A model generated the notes under the pieces. It saw nothing but the letters and a program-made list of their open reading frames with translations. It did no database searches and was not told where the DNA came from. The position numbers and the translations under genes were made by a program. Shown here in pieces: positions 42,549 through 51,832 of a stretch of DNA of 64,000 nucleotides (within the stretch, counting starts at the first letter, position 1; each line of letters starts with the position of its first letter). Source of the stretch: Rhizobium leucaenae USDA 9039 (GTDB lineage Bacteria; Pseudomonadota; Alphaproteobacteria; Rhizobiales; Rhizobiaceae); the NCBI RefSeq assembly GCF_000426285.1, contig NZ_AUFB01000001.1, forward strand, positions 372,001 through 436,000, written 5' to 3'.

Positions 42549-43711
42549 CTGACGGGCTAGAGCCGTTCGATCTCGCTTCTCTCATCACGGCCCATGACGA
42601 CGGCAATTACGCCGATGCCGTGGTGCCGCCGATTTTTCAGACATCGCTTTTTACCTTTACCAATTACGACGACATGATCGCCTCCTATCGCGGCGAGAAG
42701 GTGCGGCCGATCTATACGCGCGGCCTCAATCCGACAGTACGTATGTTCGAGGAAATGCTGGCAAAACTAGAGGGCGGCGAGGATGCGCTCGGCTTCGCAA
42801 GCGGAATGGCAGCGATCTCTTCGGCCGTGCTGAGCTTTGTCGAACCCGGCGATCGGATCGTCGCGGTCAAGCATGTCTATCCGGATGCCTTCCGTCTTTT
42901 CGGCACGATCCTGAAGCGCATGAAGGTCGAGGTGACCTATGTGGATGGCCGCGACGAGGAGGCCGTCGCCAAGGCGCTTCCCGGTGCAAAGGTCCTTTAT
43001 CTGGAAAGCCCGACAAGCTGGGTGATGGAAGCCCATGATGTCGGCGCGCTCGCTGCACTTGCCAAGCAGCACGGCGCCGTTTCCATGATCGACAACAGTT
43101 GGGCGAGCCCCTATTTCCAGCGGCCGCTAACGCTCGGGGTCGATCTCGTCATCCATTCCGCCTCCAAATATCTTGGCGGCCACAGCGATGTCGTTGCCGG
43201 CGTGGTTGCCGGCTCGAAGGCGATGATTGCGCGGCTGAAAGCCGAGGCATATCCTTATCTCGGCGGCAAGCTTTCGCCTTTCGACGCCTGGCTTCTGATC
43301 CGCGGCCTTCGCACTCTGCCGATCCGCATGCGGGCGCATGAGGCGGCGGCAATGACGATCGCCAAGCGGCTGCAGGAACTCGATGTCGTCGAGCAGGTCT
43401 GCCACCCCGGCCTTGCGAACCGTCTGCCCGCCGGGCTCAACGGCACCTCGGGCCTGTTTTCATTCATCTTCCGCGAAGGCGTCGATATCCGCGCCTTCGC
43501 CGATCACCTCAAGCTCTTCAAACTGGGTGTGAGCTGGGGTGGGCACGAAAGCCTGATCGTACCGGGCGAGGTCGTGCTTCAGCAGAAGGCACAGCCGAAT
43601 TCCGCGCATACCTTCGGTATAAACCCGCGGTCCGTACGTCTCCATGTCGGTCTCGAAGGAACCGAGGCGCTATGGAGAGATATAGAGGAAGCGATCGCCG
43701 CCGCCTCATAA
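42545..43711 (+). CDS. Cys/Met metabolism PLP enzyme (cystathionine lyase-like)
   Basis: A 388-residue fold-type I PLP enzyme of the Cys/Met metabolism family. The lysine K208 is in VIHSASKYLGGHSDVVAG, and the active-site sequences IYTRGLNPTVRMFEEMLAKLEGGE and MIDNSWASPYFQRPL are typical. Members cleave or form C-S bonds (cystathionine beta- and gamma-lyases). It is translationally coupled to the GntR gene and 42 bp before a sugar-binding protein gene; that pairing with a carbohydrate importer is unusual. Possible substrate: an S-linked conjugate taken up by the importer. Confidence 0.88.
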   Translation: MTDGLEPFDLASLITAHDDGNYADAVVPPIFQTSLFTFTNYDDMIASYRGEKVRPIYTRGLNPTVRMFEEMLAKLEGGEDALGFASGMAAISSAVLSFVEPGDRIVAVKHVYPDAFRLFGTILKRMKVEVTYVDGRDEEAVAKALPGAKVLYLESPTSWVMEAHDVGALAALAKQHGAVSMIDNSWASPYFQRPLTLGVDLVIHSASKYLGGHSDVVAGVVAGSKAMIARLKAEAYPYLGGKLSPFDAWLLIRGLRTLPIRMRAHEAAAMTIAKRLQELDVVEQVCHPGLANRLPAGLNGTSGLFSFIFREGVDIRAFADHLKLFKLGVSWGGHESLIVPGEVVLQQKAQPNSAHTFGINPRSVRLHVGLEGTEALWRDIEEAIAAAS

Positions 43712-43753
43712 GATCGTCAACCTGAGAGAAACACCGAAAAGGGGGAACTGAAC

Positions 43754-45013
43754 ATGAAAACACTGATCACGGCAGCACTTTTCGCCACGATGATGGCGGG
43801 CACGGCATTTGCTGATACCACGTTGAAACTGGTCGAAGTTATTACCAGCCCGGAGCGGACGGAGACGCTGAAGTCGATCGTCGGCAAGTTTGAGGCCGCA
43901 AATCCCGGCACCAAGGTCGATATCATCTCCCTGCCTTGGAACGAAGCCTTCCAGAAATTCGCGACGATGGTCTCGGCGGGCGACACGCCCGATGTAATGG
44001 AAATGCCGGATACCTGGCTCTCGCTCTATGGCAATAACGGCATGCTCGAAAGCCTGGAGCCTTATCTCGCGAAGTGGGAGCATACGAGTGAATTGACGCC
44101 GCGTGCTCTTCAACTCGGCCGCGACGTTAAAAACACCGCCTACATGCTGCCCTACGGCTTTTATCTGCGCGCCATGTTCTACAACAAGAAGATCCTGAAG
44201 GACGCCGGCATCGCGGAACCGCCGAAGACGATGGACGATTTCGTCAAGGCATCCGAGGCAATCTCCAAGCTGCCGGGCAAATACGGCTACTGCATGCGCG
44301 GCGGTCCCGGCGGCCTGAACGGCTGGATGATCTTCGCGGCCTCCATGGCAGGGGACAACAAATACTTCAAGGATGACGGCACCTCGACGATGAACAGCCC
44401 CGGCTGGGAGAAGGGCATCGAATGGATGGTCGATCTCTACAAGAAGGGCTATGCGCCGAAGGACAGCGTCAACTGGGGCTTCAACGAGGTCGTCGCCGGC
44501 TTCTATTCCGGCACCTGTGCTTTCCTCGACCAGGATCCGGATGCCTTGATCGCGATCGCCGAACGCATGAACAAGGACGATTTCGGCGTCGCTCCGTTGC
44601 CGAAGGGTCCGGATGGCAAGTCTTTCCCAACGATCGGTTATGCCGGCTGGTCAATGTTCTCGACGAGCCAGAACAAGGACTTATCCTGGAAGCTGATCGC
44701 AACGCTCGAAGGCAAGGAAGGCAATCTCGAATGGAACAAGAAGATCGGAGCCCTGCCGGCCTATACCTCGGCTGAGAAGGACCCCTTCTATGCCGGCGAC
44801 CAGTTCAAGGGTTGGTTCGAGGAATTGGCCGACAAGAACACGGTTCCGACCGTCATGCCGACCTATCTCGAAGAATTTGCCTTCTTCAAGGATTCGCTTG
44901 CCATCAAGACGTCACAACAGGCGCTGCTCGGCGATATTTCGGCCAAGGACCTGGCCGATCAATGGGCAGATTATCTGACCAAGGCGCAGCAGAAATTCCT
45001 CGCCAAGAAATAA
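43754..45013 (+). CDS. Sugar ABC transporter substrate-binding protein
   Basis: A 419-residue family 1 extracellular binding protein with a Sec signal peptide (MKTLITAALFATMMAGTAFA). The pattern SIVGKFEAANPGTKVDIISLPWNEAFQKFATMVSAGDTPDVMEMP is that of sugar-binding proteins. Ligand unknown. A hairpin follows, as is common where the binding protein is needed in excess. Confidence 0.93.
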   Translation: MKTLITAALFATMMAGTAFADTTLKLVEVITSPERTETLKSIVGKFEAANPGTKVDIISLPWNEAFQKFATMVSAGDTPDVMEMPDTWLSLYGNNGMLESLEPYLAKWEHTSELTPRALQLGRDVKNTAYMLPYGFYLRAMFYNKKILKDAGIAEPPKTMDDFVKASEAISKLPGKYGYCMRGGPGGLNGWMIFAASMAGDNKYFKDDGTSTMNSPGWEKGIEWMVDLYKKGYAPKDSVNWGFNEVVAGFYSGTCAFLDQDPDALIAIAERMNKDDFGVAPLPKGPDGKSFPTIGYAGWSMFSTSQNKDLSWKLIATLEGKEGNLEWNKKIGALPAYTSAEKDPFYAGDQFKGWFEELADKNTVPTVMPTYLEEFAFFKDSLAIKTSQQALLGDISAKDLADQWADYLTKAQQKFLAKK

Positions 45014-45024
45014 GTTCGTCCCCC

Positions 45025-45050
45025 GGCGGCGGAGCGATCCGCCGCCGCTT
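45025..45050 (+). terminator. Intra-operon hairpin after the binding-protein gene
   Basis: GGCGGCGGA (45025-45033) and TCCGCCGCC (45038-45046) form a perfect 9-bp stem with a GCGA loop, followed by GCTTTT. Placed between the binding protein and permease genes, it probably reduces read-through or protects the upstream mRNA. Confidence 0.65.
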
Positions 45051-45103
45051 TTGCGCACGTGAAACAGACGGCGTCCGAACGCCGCGAACGGGAACATTGG
45101 CCG

Positions 45104-46039
45104 ATGACCATGACCGCCGACACGCTCGACAGGCGTCACGACCGCAGGCCCTGGCCGAAGCGCCTTGCCGATGCCTCGGAGCCCTATCTCTATAGCGCCC
45201 CCGCGCTTATTCTCATTATCGCCGTCATGCTGGTGCCGCTGGTGATCGGCATTTCCTACGCGTTTCGGGATATTCAACTGCTCAATCCGTTCTCCGGGGG
45301 CTTTATCGGCTTGCAGCATTTCCGCGATCTCTCCAAGGATACAGCTTTCTACTGGGCGCTGAAGAATACGCTTTGGTGGACCGGCGCTTCCGTGGCACTG
45401 CAATTCATCTTCGGGCTGATTCTTGCCCTGCTGCTGGACAAGCCGTTTTTCGGCAGGGCGATCGTCCAGGCACTGGTCTTTCTGCCATGGGCGGTCCCCT
45501 CCTTCCTTGCCGGCCTCAACTGGGCATGGCTCTTCAATCCCGTGATAGGGCCCATCCCGCACTGGCTCTTCGCTCTCGGCCTGATGAAGGAGCCCGGCAA
45601 CATCCTCTCCGATCCGCAATATGCGATGTGGGGGCCGATCGTCGCCAATGTCTGGTGGGGCATCCCCTTCTTCGCCATCACGCTGCTCGCCGCTCTCCAG
45701 GCAATCCCGCGCGATCTTTATGAAGCCGCTTCGATCGACGGCGCCGGCTGGTTCCAGCGCTTCCGCTCGATCACCCTCCCATTCCTCGCTCCGACGATTG
45801 CCATTACAGTGCTCCTACGCACGGTCTGGATCTCGAACTTCGCGGATTTGATCGTCGTCATGACCGGCGGTGGGCCAGCCGATCGCACCCAGATCGTCGC
45901 AAGCTATATCTTCACCCAGGCATTCAAGCGGCTGGATTTCGGCTACGCATCCGCCATCGCCCTCGTCCTGCTCCTGCTGCTGCTTGCCTATTCCATGCTG
46001 ATCATCCTGCTGCGGCAGACCCTGCTGAACAAGGATTGA
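45104..46039 (+). CDS. Sugar ABC transporter permease (MalF-type)
   Basis: A 311-residue permease of the MalF/UgpA class with six helices and the EAA loop EAASIDGAGWFQRFRSITLP. ATG at 45104 was chosen; an in-frame GTG at 45059 is possible. Forms the channel together with the next gene, 3 bp downstream. Confidence 0.93.
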   Translation: MTMTADTLDRRHDRRPWPKRLADASEPYLYSAPALILIIAVMLVPLVIGISYAFRDIQLLNPFSGGFIGLQHFRDLSKDTAFYWALKNTLWWTGASVALQFIFGLILALLLDKPFFGRAIVQALVFLPWAVPSFLAGLNWAWLFNPVIGPIPHWLFALGLMKEPGNILSDPQYAMWGPIVANVWWGIPFFAITLLAALQAIPRDLYEAASIDGAGWFQRFRSITLPFLAPTIAITVLLRTVWISNFADLIVVMTGGGPADRTQIVASYIFTQAFKRLDFGYASAIALVLLLLLLAYSMLIILLRQTLLNKD

Positions 46040-46042
46040 GCC

Positions 46043-46873
46043 ATGAGACGCTCCGTCATCCCCACCATCGCGCATCGCCTCGCAATCCTTTGCTACGTGG
46101 GTTTTGCGCTCTTCCCGCTCTTCTGGCTGCTCAAGGTCTCGGTCACGCCGAATGACCTGCTTTATACCGAAGGCGTGCGTATGTGGCCGTCGCGCACGAC
46201 ATGGGAGCACTATGCTTTCGTCCTGCAACATAGCGATTTCCCGACATTTTTCGAAAACAGTCTGATCGTTTCCGCATCGACGGCGATTGCAGTGACTATC
46301 TGCGCATCGCTTTCCGGCTACGCACTCTCGCGTTTCACCTTCCGCGCCAAATACTGGATCGTCGCCTTGATGCTGCTGACGCAGATGTTTCCGCTGGTCA
46401 TGCTGGTCGCGCCGATCTTCAAGATCCTGACGCCGCTGCATCTGACGAACAGCCTGACCGGCCTCGTCATCGTCTACACGGCGTTCAACGTGCCCTTTGC
46501 CACCTTCCTGATGCAGTCCTTCTTCGACGGCATCCCGAAGGACCTCGAAGAGGCAGCGATGATCGACGGCGCGACTCAGTTCACCGCGTTCCGGCAGATC
46601 ATTCTGCCGCTGACATTACCTGGTATAGCCGCGACGCTCGGTTTCGTCTTCACGGCCGCCTGGAGCGAGCTGCTGTTCGCCCTGATGCTCATCAACGGCA
46701 ACCAGGCGGCGACCTTCCCTGTTGGGCTCCTCACCTTCGTTTCGAAATTCTCCGTGGATTTCGGGCAGATGATGGCAGCAGGCGTCATGGCGCTCATCCC
46801 GGCCGGCCTCTTCTTCCTGCTCATCCAGCGTTATCTCGTGCAGGGTCTGACGGCCGGCGCGGTCAAGGGTTAG
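46043..46873 (+). CDS. Sugar ABC transporter permease (MalG-type)
   Basis: A 276-residue MalG/UgpE-type permease with six helices; the coupling loop reads DLEEAAMIDGATQFTAFRQI. It partners with the MalF-type permease and docks on the MalK-type ATPase encoded 4 bp downstream. Confidence 0.94.
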   Translation: MRRSVIPTIAHRLAILCYVGFALFPLFWLLKVSVTPNDLLYTEGVRMWPSRTTWEHYAFVLQHSDFPTFFENSLIVSASTAIAVTICASLSGYALSRFTFRAKYWIVALMLLTQMFPLVMLVAPIFKILTPLHLTNSLTGLVIVYTAFNVPFATFLMQSFFDGIPKDLEEAAMIDGATQFTAFRQIILPLTLPGIAATLGFVFTAAWSELLFALMLINGNQAATFPVGLLTFVSKFSVDFGQMMAAGVMALIPAGLFFLLIQRYLVQGLTAGAVKG

Positions 46874-46877
46874 TCAC

Positions 46878-47936
46878 ATGGCATCGATCGATATCCAGAA
46901 CGTCAAAAAAGCCTATGGCCACGTGCAGGTGCTGCACGACATCGACCTCAGGATCAAGGATGGCGAATTCGTCGTTCTCGTCGGCCCATCCGGCTGCGGT
47001 AAGTCAACGCTGCTGAGGATGATCGCCGGTCTGGAAGACATCAGCGGCGGAGAAATCCGCATTGCGGACAACCGTGTCAACGAGCTGCATCCGAAAGACC
47101 GCGACATCGCCATGGTGTTCCAGTCCTATGCGCTCTATCCGCACATGAATGTCGCCGGCAATATGAGCTACAGCCTCAAGCTCAGGAAGATTGCCAAGGA
47201 CAAGATCGGAAAAGCCGTCGCCGCAGCAGCGTCGAAACTCGGACTTGATCCGCTGCTCGAACGCCGTCCGAAAGCGCTTTCCGGCGGCCAGCGCCAGCGC
47301 GTCGCCATGGGCCGCGCCATCGTGCGCCAGCCGAAGGCCTTCCTCTTCGACGAGCCGCTTTCAAACCTCGACGCCCGCCTGCGCGAACAGATGCGGGCCG
47401 AAATCAAGAAACTGCATGGCGACCTGAAGGCGACCTCGATCTATGTGACGCATGATCAGATCGAAGCGATGACGCTGGCGGATCGGATCGTTGCCATGCA
47501 TGGCGGGGTGGTCCAACAGGTCGGCAGCCCCCTCGAGCTTTACGATCGTCCTGCCAATCTCTTCGTTGCCGGTTTTATCGGCTCTCCGGGGATGAATTTC
47601 CTCGACGCGACCTATGAAACTGGCGGTCTGCGGCTGAAGGACGGAACCATCGTCCCGCTTTCGACGTCACCGAACCTGCCGGCCGGCGCCAAGGTGACAC
47701 TCGGCATCCGCCCGGAACACGTGGTTTTGTCCACGGACGGCTCCGGCATCAGCGCCGAAGCGGAGCTCATTGAGCCGACCGGCTTCGGCATCATTCTCCA
47801 CCTTTCGCTGCACGGCCTGCCCTTCAAGGTCTTCACGCTCAATCGCGAGGTACTGAAAGCGGGGCCGAAAGTGAACGTGATATTCCCGTCGCAGCATCTG
47901 CACGTCTTCGACAGCGACGGAAGAAGGGCGGGGTAG
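46878..47936 (+). CDS. Sugar ABC transporter ATP-binding protein (MalK/UgpC type)
   Basis: A 352-residue MalK-type ATPase: Walker A GPSGCGKSTLLRMIAGLE, signature LSGGQRQRVAMGRAI, Walker B FLFDEPLSNLDARLR, H-loop YVTHDQIEAMTLADRI, and a C-terminal TOBE/regulatory domain from about residue 235. It energises import by the preceding two permeases and ends the operon begun by the GntR gene. Confidence 0.95.
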   Translation: MASIDIQNVKKAYGHVQVLHDIDLRIKDGEFVVLVGPSGCGKSTLLRMIAGLEDISGGEIRIADNRVNELHPKDRDIAMVFQSYALYPHMNVAGNMSYSLKLRKIAKDKIGKAVAAAASKLGLDPLLERRPKALSGGQRQRVAMGRAIVRQPKAFLFDEPLSNLDARLREQMRAEIKKLHGDLKATSIYVTHDQIEAMTLADRIVAMHGGVVQQVGSPLELYDRPANLFVAGFIGSPGMNFLDATYETGGLRLKDGTIVPLSTSPNLPAGAKVTLGIRPEHVVLSTDGSGISAEAELIEPTGFGIILHLSLHGLPFKVFTLNREVLKAGPKVNVIFPSQHLHVFDSDGRRAG

Positions 47937-48025
47937 CAACTTCTTAAATGGTTGCAAAATTGCCGCATTGAGCTTGCCCGCCGAACATCGTAGGGATCTG
48001 TCTGCAAGAGGGGACGAGGACGACG

Positions 48026-48430
48026 GTGGGGAAGAAGCGCTTCGGCACGATGCAGTGGATGGTGCGCAGCATATGCGTCCTCGCGCTGGTACTTGTCGGC
48101 TTCGCCCATCAGATGCCGATTTCCAATGCCGATGAACTCGCCCCCGCGGCGCTGGCGCAATACCGGTTGCCGGATGGCACATTGCCGGTACTGTGCGTCA
48201 CCGACAAGGGCACTGACGGCAAGGAACACAGCAAGACACATGCACCGGGTTGCGAAGCGTGCCGGATCGCTGCGGCGGCCCTGCTTCCCGCGCCGCCGAC
48301 GGACGTCTGCGAACATCTTGCTGTGGCGGATCAGGATGTGCTCCCGCCTAAAGCCGAAGCTTTCCATCGCCAGCTCTATCCGCCGAACACCGGCCCTCGC
48401 GCTCCACCCATCCTGCAGATCGTTGCCTGA
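48026..48430 (+). CDS. DUF2946-like small exported protein
   Basis: A 134-residue protein with a hydrophobic N-terminal signal or anchor (MVRSICVLALVLVGFAHQM), a central cysteine group (VLCVTDKG, PGCEACR) and a proline-rich end. This matches the general look of DUF2946 proteins, which sit near metal-uptake genes. The GTG at 48026 follows GAGGA at 5 nt; an ATG at 48050 is the alternative. It is 228 bp before a PepSY-TM gene and may be functionally linked, perhaps to copper or iron. Confidence 0.65.
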   Translation: MGKKRFGTMQWMVRSICVLALVLVGFAHQMPISNADELAPAALAQYRLPDGTLPVLCVTDKGTDGKEHSKTHAPGCEACRIAAAALLPAPPTDVCEHLAVADQDVLPPKAEAFHRQLYPPNTGPRAPPILQIVA

Positions 48431-48658
48431 GCCTGTGTTTCGGCGCGAGCCGTGACGCTTGTCATCAACGGCGGCCGGAGATGCACGACACCTGATCGTG
48501 CCGGCTGCGGGCGGACTCCTCCATGCTGATCGCCGCGACGTGAACGGGCCTTTGCATCCCGAACGCGCAGCACGTCCGCATAAGGCTGCGACCGGAACGG
48601 CCGCTCCTCCCACAGACATGACTTTCCGGACCGCCAGCCGATCTCCTGAGGACTTTCT

Positions 48659-50032
48659 ATGTCTGCTTTCACCGCCGCTGAGCCTGCGGCCGCCGCCTCC
48701 CACAACATATCGCTCTACCGCGCAATCTGGCGCTGGCATTTCTTCGCCGGCCTGCTCGTTATTCCCTTCATGCTCAATCTGGCGATCACCGGATCGCTCT
48801 ATCTGTTCAAGGATCAGATCGCCGATACCTTCTACGCCCACCGCAATATCGTCGCGGACGCCGGATCGATGCTGACGCCGCAGCAGATCGTCGATGCCGC
48901 CGTTGCCGCGATCCCAGGCTCCAAGCCGGCTTCCTATCGCGAAGCGCCATCACGTAATCGCTCCGCAGTCGTCGCCGTATCTAAGAACGGCCAATCGACG
49001 ATCGTCTACGTCAATCCGCACAGCGGCGGCGTGCTCGGTTCGGTCGGCTCGAAGCAGGAGTTCAGTTGGGTCGTCAAACGCATCCACAGCCTGCAATATT
49101 TTGGGGATTGGACCAACCGCATTGTCGAGATCGTCGGCGGCTTCGCGCTCATGCTCGTTGTCACCGGCATCTATCTCTGGTGGCCGCGCCAGCAGACCGG
49201 TGGCGTTCTCAGCGTCCGCGGCACACCGTCGCGTCGCGTCTTCTGGCGGGATCTGCACGCCGTCACGGGCGCCGTTGCCGGCATCGTCATCTTCTTCCTC
49301 GCCTTCAGCGGCATGCCTTGGTCGGGCTATTGGGGCGCGAACGTCAATGCCTGGCTGACGGCCCATGATCTCGGCACGCCGGCCGCGCTTTGGGACAATG
49401 TGCCGAAATCTACGAAGGTGACGCAGGATATCGTCGGCCGACCCGGCTGGGTCGTCGAAAATGCGCCCGTTCCGCTGTCTGACATCGCCGCCGCGCAAGC
49501 CGCAAAGCCGATCGATCTCAACAAAGCTGTCGAGATCATGCATGGGTTAGGCATGGCGCCAGGCTCGGACCTCGCGATCCCTGCCAATGAGACGGGTGTT
49601 TATACTGCCAGCCACTATGGAGGCGATCTCGGCAACGAGCGCACCGTCCACATCGACCAATATTCCGGCAAGCCGCTCGTCGATCTCTCGTTCGATCAGT
49701 ATCCCGCGCTGGGTCAAGCAATCGAATGGGGCATCAACGTCCATCAGGGCCAGGAATGGGGCTTGTTCAACCAGCTCCTGATGCTCGTCACTTGCCTGGC
49801 AATCGTCCTTTCCTGCGTGACTGCTATCGTCATGTGGTGGAAGCGCCGGCCGGCGGGACGTCTCGGCGTGCCGCCGATGCCGCCGCAGAAGTCCGTCTAT
49901 ATCGGCCTATGGCTGATCGTGATCGCCTTCAGCGCAATCTTCCCGCTGACCGGACTCGCGGTCATCGTCATGCTGCTCTTCGACCAGATCGTGGTGCGCT
50001 TCGTGCCTCCACTCCGACGCTTCTTCTCTTGA
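48659..50032 (+). CDS. PepSY-associated TM helix protein
   Basis: A 457-residue membrane protein of the PepSY-TM family. Four or more helices are clear (IWRWHFFAGLLVIPFMLNLAITGSLYLF; IVEIVGGFALMLVVTGIYLWWP; the helix of LHAVTGAVAGIVIFFLAFSG; the two C-terminal helices), and periplasmic PepSY regions lie between. HDLxxx-like histidines in helices (RDLHAVTG, HSLQYFGDW) could bind heme, as in siderophore-reducing relatives. Function in iron or copper reduction is inferred from family, not shown. Confidence 0.88.
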   Translation: MSAFTAAEPAAAASHNISLYRAIWRWHFFAGLLVIPFMLNLAITGSLYLFKDQIADTFYAHRNIVADAGSMLTPQQIVDAAVAAIPGSKPASYREAPSRNRSAVVAVSKNGQSTIVYVNPHSGGVLGSVGSKQEFSWVVKRIHSLQYFGDWTNRIVEIVGGFALMLVVTGIYLWWPRQQTGGVLSVRGTPSRRVFWRDLHAVTGAVAGIVIFFLAFSGMPWSGYWGANVNAWLTAHDLGTPAALWDNVPKSTKVTQDIVGRPGWVVENAPVPLSDIAAAQAAKPIDLNKAVEIMHGLGMAPGSDLAIPANETGVYTASHYGGDLGNERTVHIDQYSGKPLVDLSFDQYPALGQAIEWGINVHQGQEWGLFNQLLMLVTCLAIVLSCVTAIVMWWKRRPAGRLGVPPMPPQKSVYIGLWLIVIAFSAIFPLTGLAVIVMLLFDQIVVRFVPPLRRFFS

Positions 50033-50069
50033 GTTTTCCGCCGATCCTGAGGCCGGAAATTTCGACAGG

Positions 50070-50109
50070 AACGCGAAATCAGCGCCCACATGGACGCTGA
50101 TCTCGCGTT
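50070..50109. terminator. Bidirectional terminator
   Basis: AACGCGAAATCAGCG (50070-50084) pairs with CGCTGATCTCGCGTT (50095-50109) with one mismatch and a 10-nt loop. It lies between the convergent PepSY-TM and GT-C-like genes. Confidence 0.7.
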
Positions 50110-50135
50110 TCCGCGGAGAACGACTTCTGGACCGT

Positions 50136-51677
50136 TTATTGAGCGTTCGAACTCTGCCCGGCGGGGACGCTGCGGCCATAAACGGTAAACCGCTCATCCT
50201 TCGCGATGGGATGGTAGTCAGAAAGCAGCGCTGCGAAACGTGGTTGACCAAGGACGTGATCGGTCCAAAGTGGCTCATCCTGTTGGACGACGATCAGATC
50301 ATAGTTGTGGCTGGCGAACTCGGCATATTTGGTGTCGAGATAAGCATCCGACTGTTTCTGAAGGCCGGCGGCATCCGCCAATTCTCCTTTTGTTGACGCC
50401 TCCTGAGCTAGAACGAACGCAAGAGCGCCGAACCAGTCGCCGTTATTGGCAGACAAGAAACGCGCTCCGACCATCCTGGAGAGCGGATGGGCAGCGGCGA
50501 TGTCACTGCCAATGACGCCGAGCGTCGGCTCCTCCTTCGATGCTGCTTTAACGGCAGCAACGAAAGCAGCCGCAGGCTTCTGCGTCGGCAAGAAGGGCAG
50601 CCATGCGAACGCGACGACAATTACACAAAGAGCAGCACGTCCCAGCGTTTCGCGGTTGTAACGCCAGCCGGACGATGCCGCTGCCCTGCAAAGCACGGCA
50701 ACGAAAGCCAGCGAGATCGCAGCAAAAGCATGATAGGGCCAGCCCTTACCCTGATAGACTAACGGCGCCACGGCAGCGAGTGAAGCGAGTAAGGTCACAG
50801 CGCAAAGCGGTGTCACCGGCGCTTTGGGTGCAACCATTCGGAAGAGAAGGACGATCAGCAGGTAAATCGGCCCATAACTTAGCGCGACCCTGAAAGGATC
50901 GCCCGTCTTCATGTAGACATTCACGACCTGTGGCAGGAGGTCCCGCATAAATTCGGGAGTAAGCAAAAAGACGAGCGCGACATAGACGACACCGATAGTG
51001 CCGATGATGCAATTCTCGGGCGCCAGAAGTAACCAAGGATTTCGCCGCCGCCAGGCCACATAGAGCGCGGGCACGATGTAAGCCACGACATAATAGGCTT
51101 TCACCAGAACAAGAATGCTGCCGCAGAGTCCGGCGCCGACAATCAGGGCGATACCGGGTGCGACACGGCGTGTGGTATCGGCGCGCAAGGCCATGAGCGC
51201 CAGCAGCGGCAGAAACAGCACTGTGCCGACATGATCTCTCTCGGTGAAAGCATTGCCGGGGAAAATCATGAAGAGAGCTACGAATAGCGGCAACAGCCGA
51301 AGCAAGGCATGATTTTCGGCAAAGCCCGCTCGCCGGACGATCATGGCGGCCAAACCCAGGCCCACGATGACTGCGAGGCACGTGTAGAGATACATGCCTA
51401 TTTCCGGAGCGATCCCCGCCCATCTCGACGCTACGATCGCCGGTAGGAAAAGCCAGATCGAAAACGGTGGGTTGTTGTCGATCACATCGACGTAGAGCCG
51501 TTCTCCATTGAGTACCCGCTCAGCCTCCGTAATGAGCCAACTGGTGTCGACAATGGTTCCCCATCGCTGCTGCCACAGCGCCGCTACCACGAAGACCACG
51601 GCACTCTGGATCAGAGCGATCCACAGCACCGATGATGTAGTCGCCCTAAATCCGGACGCGTCCGCCGCGCTACTCAT
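50136..51677 (-). CDS. Polytopic membrane protein, GT-C glycosyltransferase-like
   Basis: A 513-residue protein with about ten to twelve hydrophobic helices and a soluble C-terminal domain (about residues 375-513). The first periplasmic loop contains VDTSWLITEAERVLNGERLY, where the Asp/Glu positions recall the catalytic loop of GT-C enzymes such as ArnT and PMT. Members transfer sugars from lipid carriers to lipid A, proteins or polysaccharides. No glycan gene is near, so the acceptor is unknown. The ATG at 51677 has GGGAG 7 nt upstream, better than 51701. Confidence 0.7.
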   Translation of the reverse strand: MSSAADASGFRATTSSVLWIALIQSAVVFVVAALWQQRWGTIVDTSWLITEAERVLNGERLYVDVIDNNPPFSIWLFLPAIVASRWAGIAPEIGMYLYTCLAVIVGLGLAAMIVRRAGFAENHALLRLLPLFVALFMIFPGNAFTERDHVGTVLFLPLLALMALRADTTRRVAPGIALIVGAGLCGSILVLVKAYYVVAYIVPALYVAWRRRNPWLLLAPENCIIGTIGVVYVALVFLLTPEFMRDLLPQVVNVYMKTGDPFRVALSYGPIYLLIVLLFRMVAPKAPVTPLCAVTLLASLAAVAPLVYQGKGWPYHAFAAISLAFVAVLCRAAASSGWRYNRETLGRAALCVIVVAFAWLPFLPTQKPAAAFVAAVKAASKEEPTLGVIGSDIAAAHPLSRMVGARFLSANNGDWFGALAFVLAQEASTKGELADAAGLQKQSDAYLDTKYAEFASHNYDLIVVQQDEPLWTDHVLGQPRFAALLSDYHPIAKDERFTVYGRSVPAGQSSNAQ

Positions 51678-51832
51678 TCGGCTGCTCCCGTCGCGCCGCA
51701 TAGCGGCCGAGCTGTCACCGTCGATGCATCATCACTCATATCGAATGTACCAATCATTCAAAGTTTCGACGCGACTATAGCGCGAACTTGCTAAATCGGC
51801 CGTTAAGGCGGGCGTACGAGCGTATGAGGCCG

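Noticed and set aside
48585-48610. GGAAC upstream of the PepSY-TM gene as a stress promoter
   Set aside because: No CGTT at 16 or 17 bp; the motif alone is too short to mean anything.
47612-48841. 409-codon minus-strand frame
   Set aside because: Spans the end of the MalK-type gene, an intergenic gap and the DUF2946-like gene in antisense; low-complexity Arg/Gly composition.
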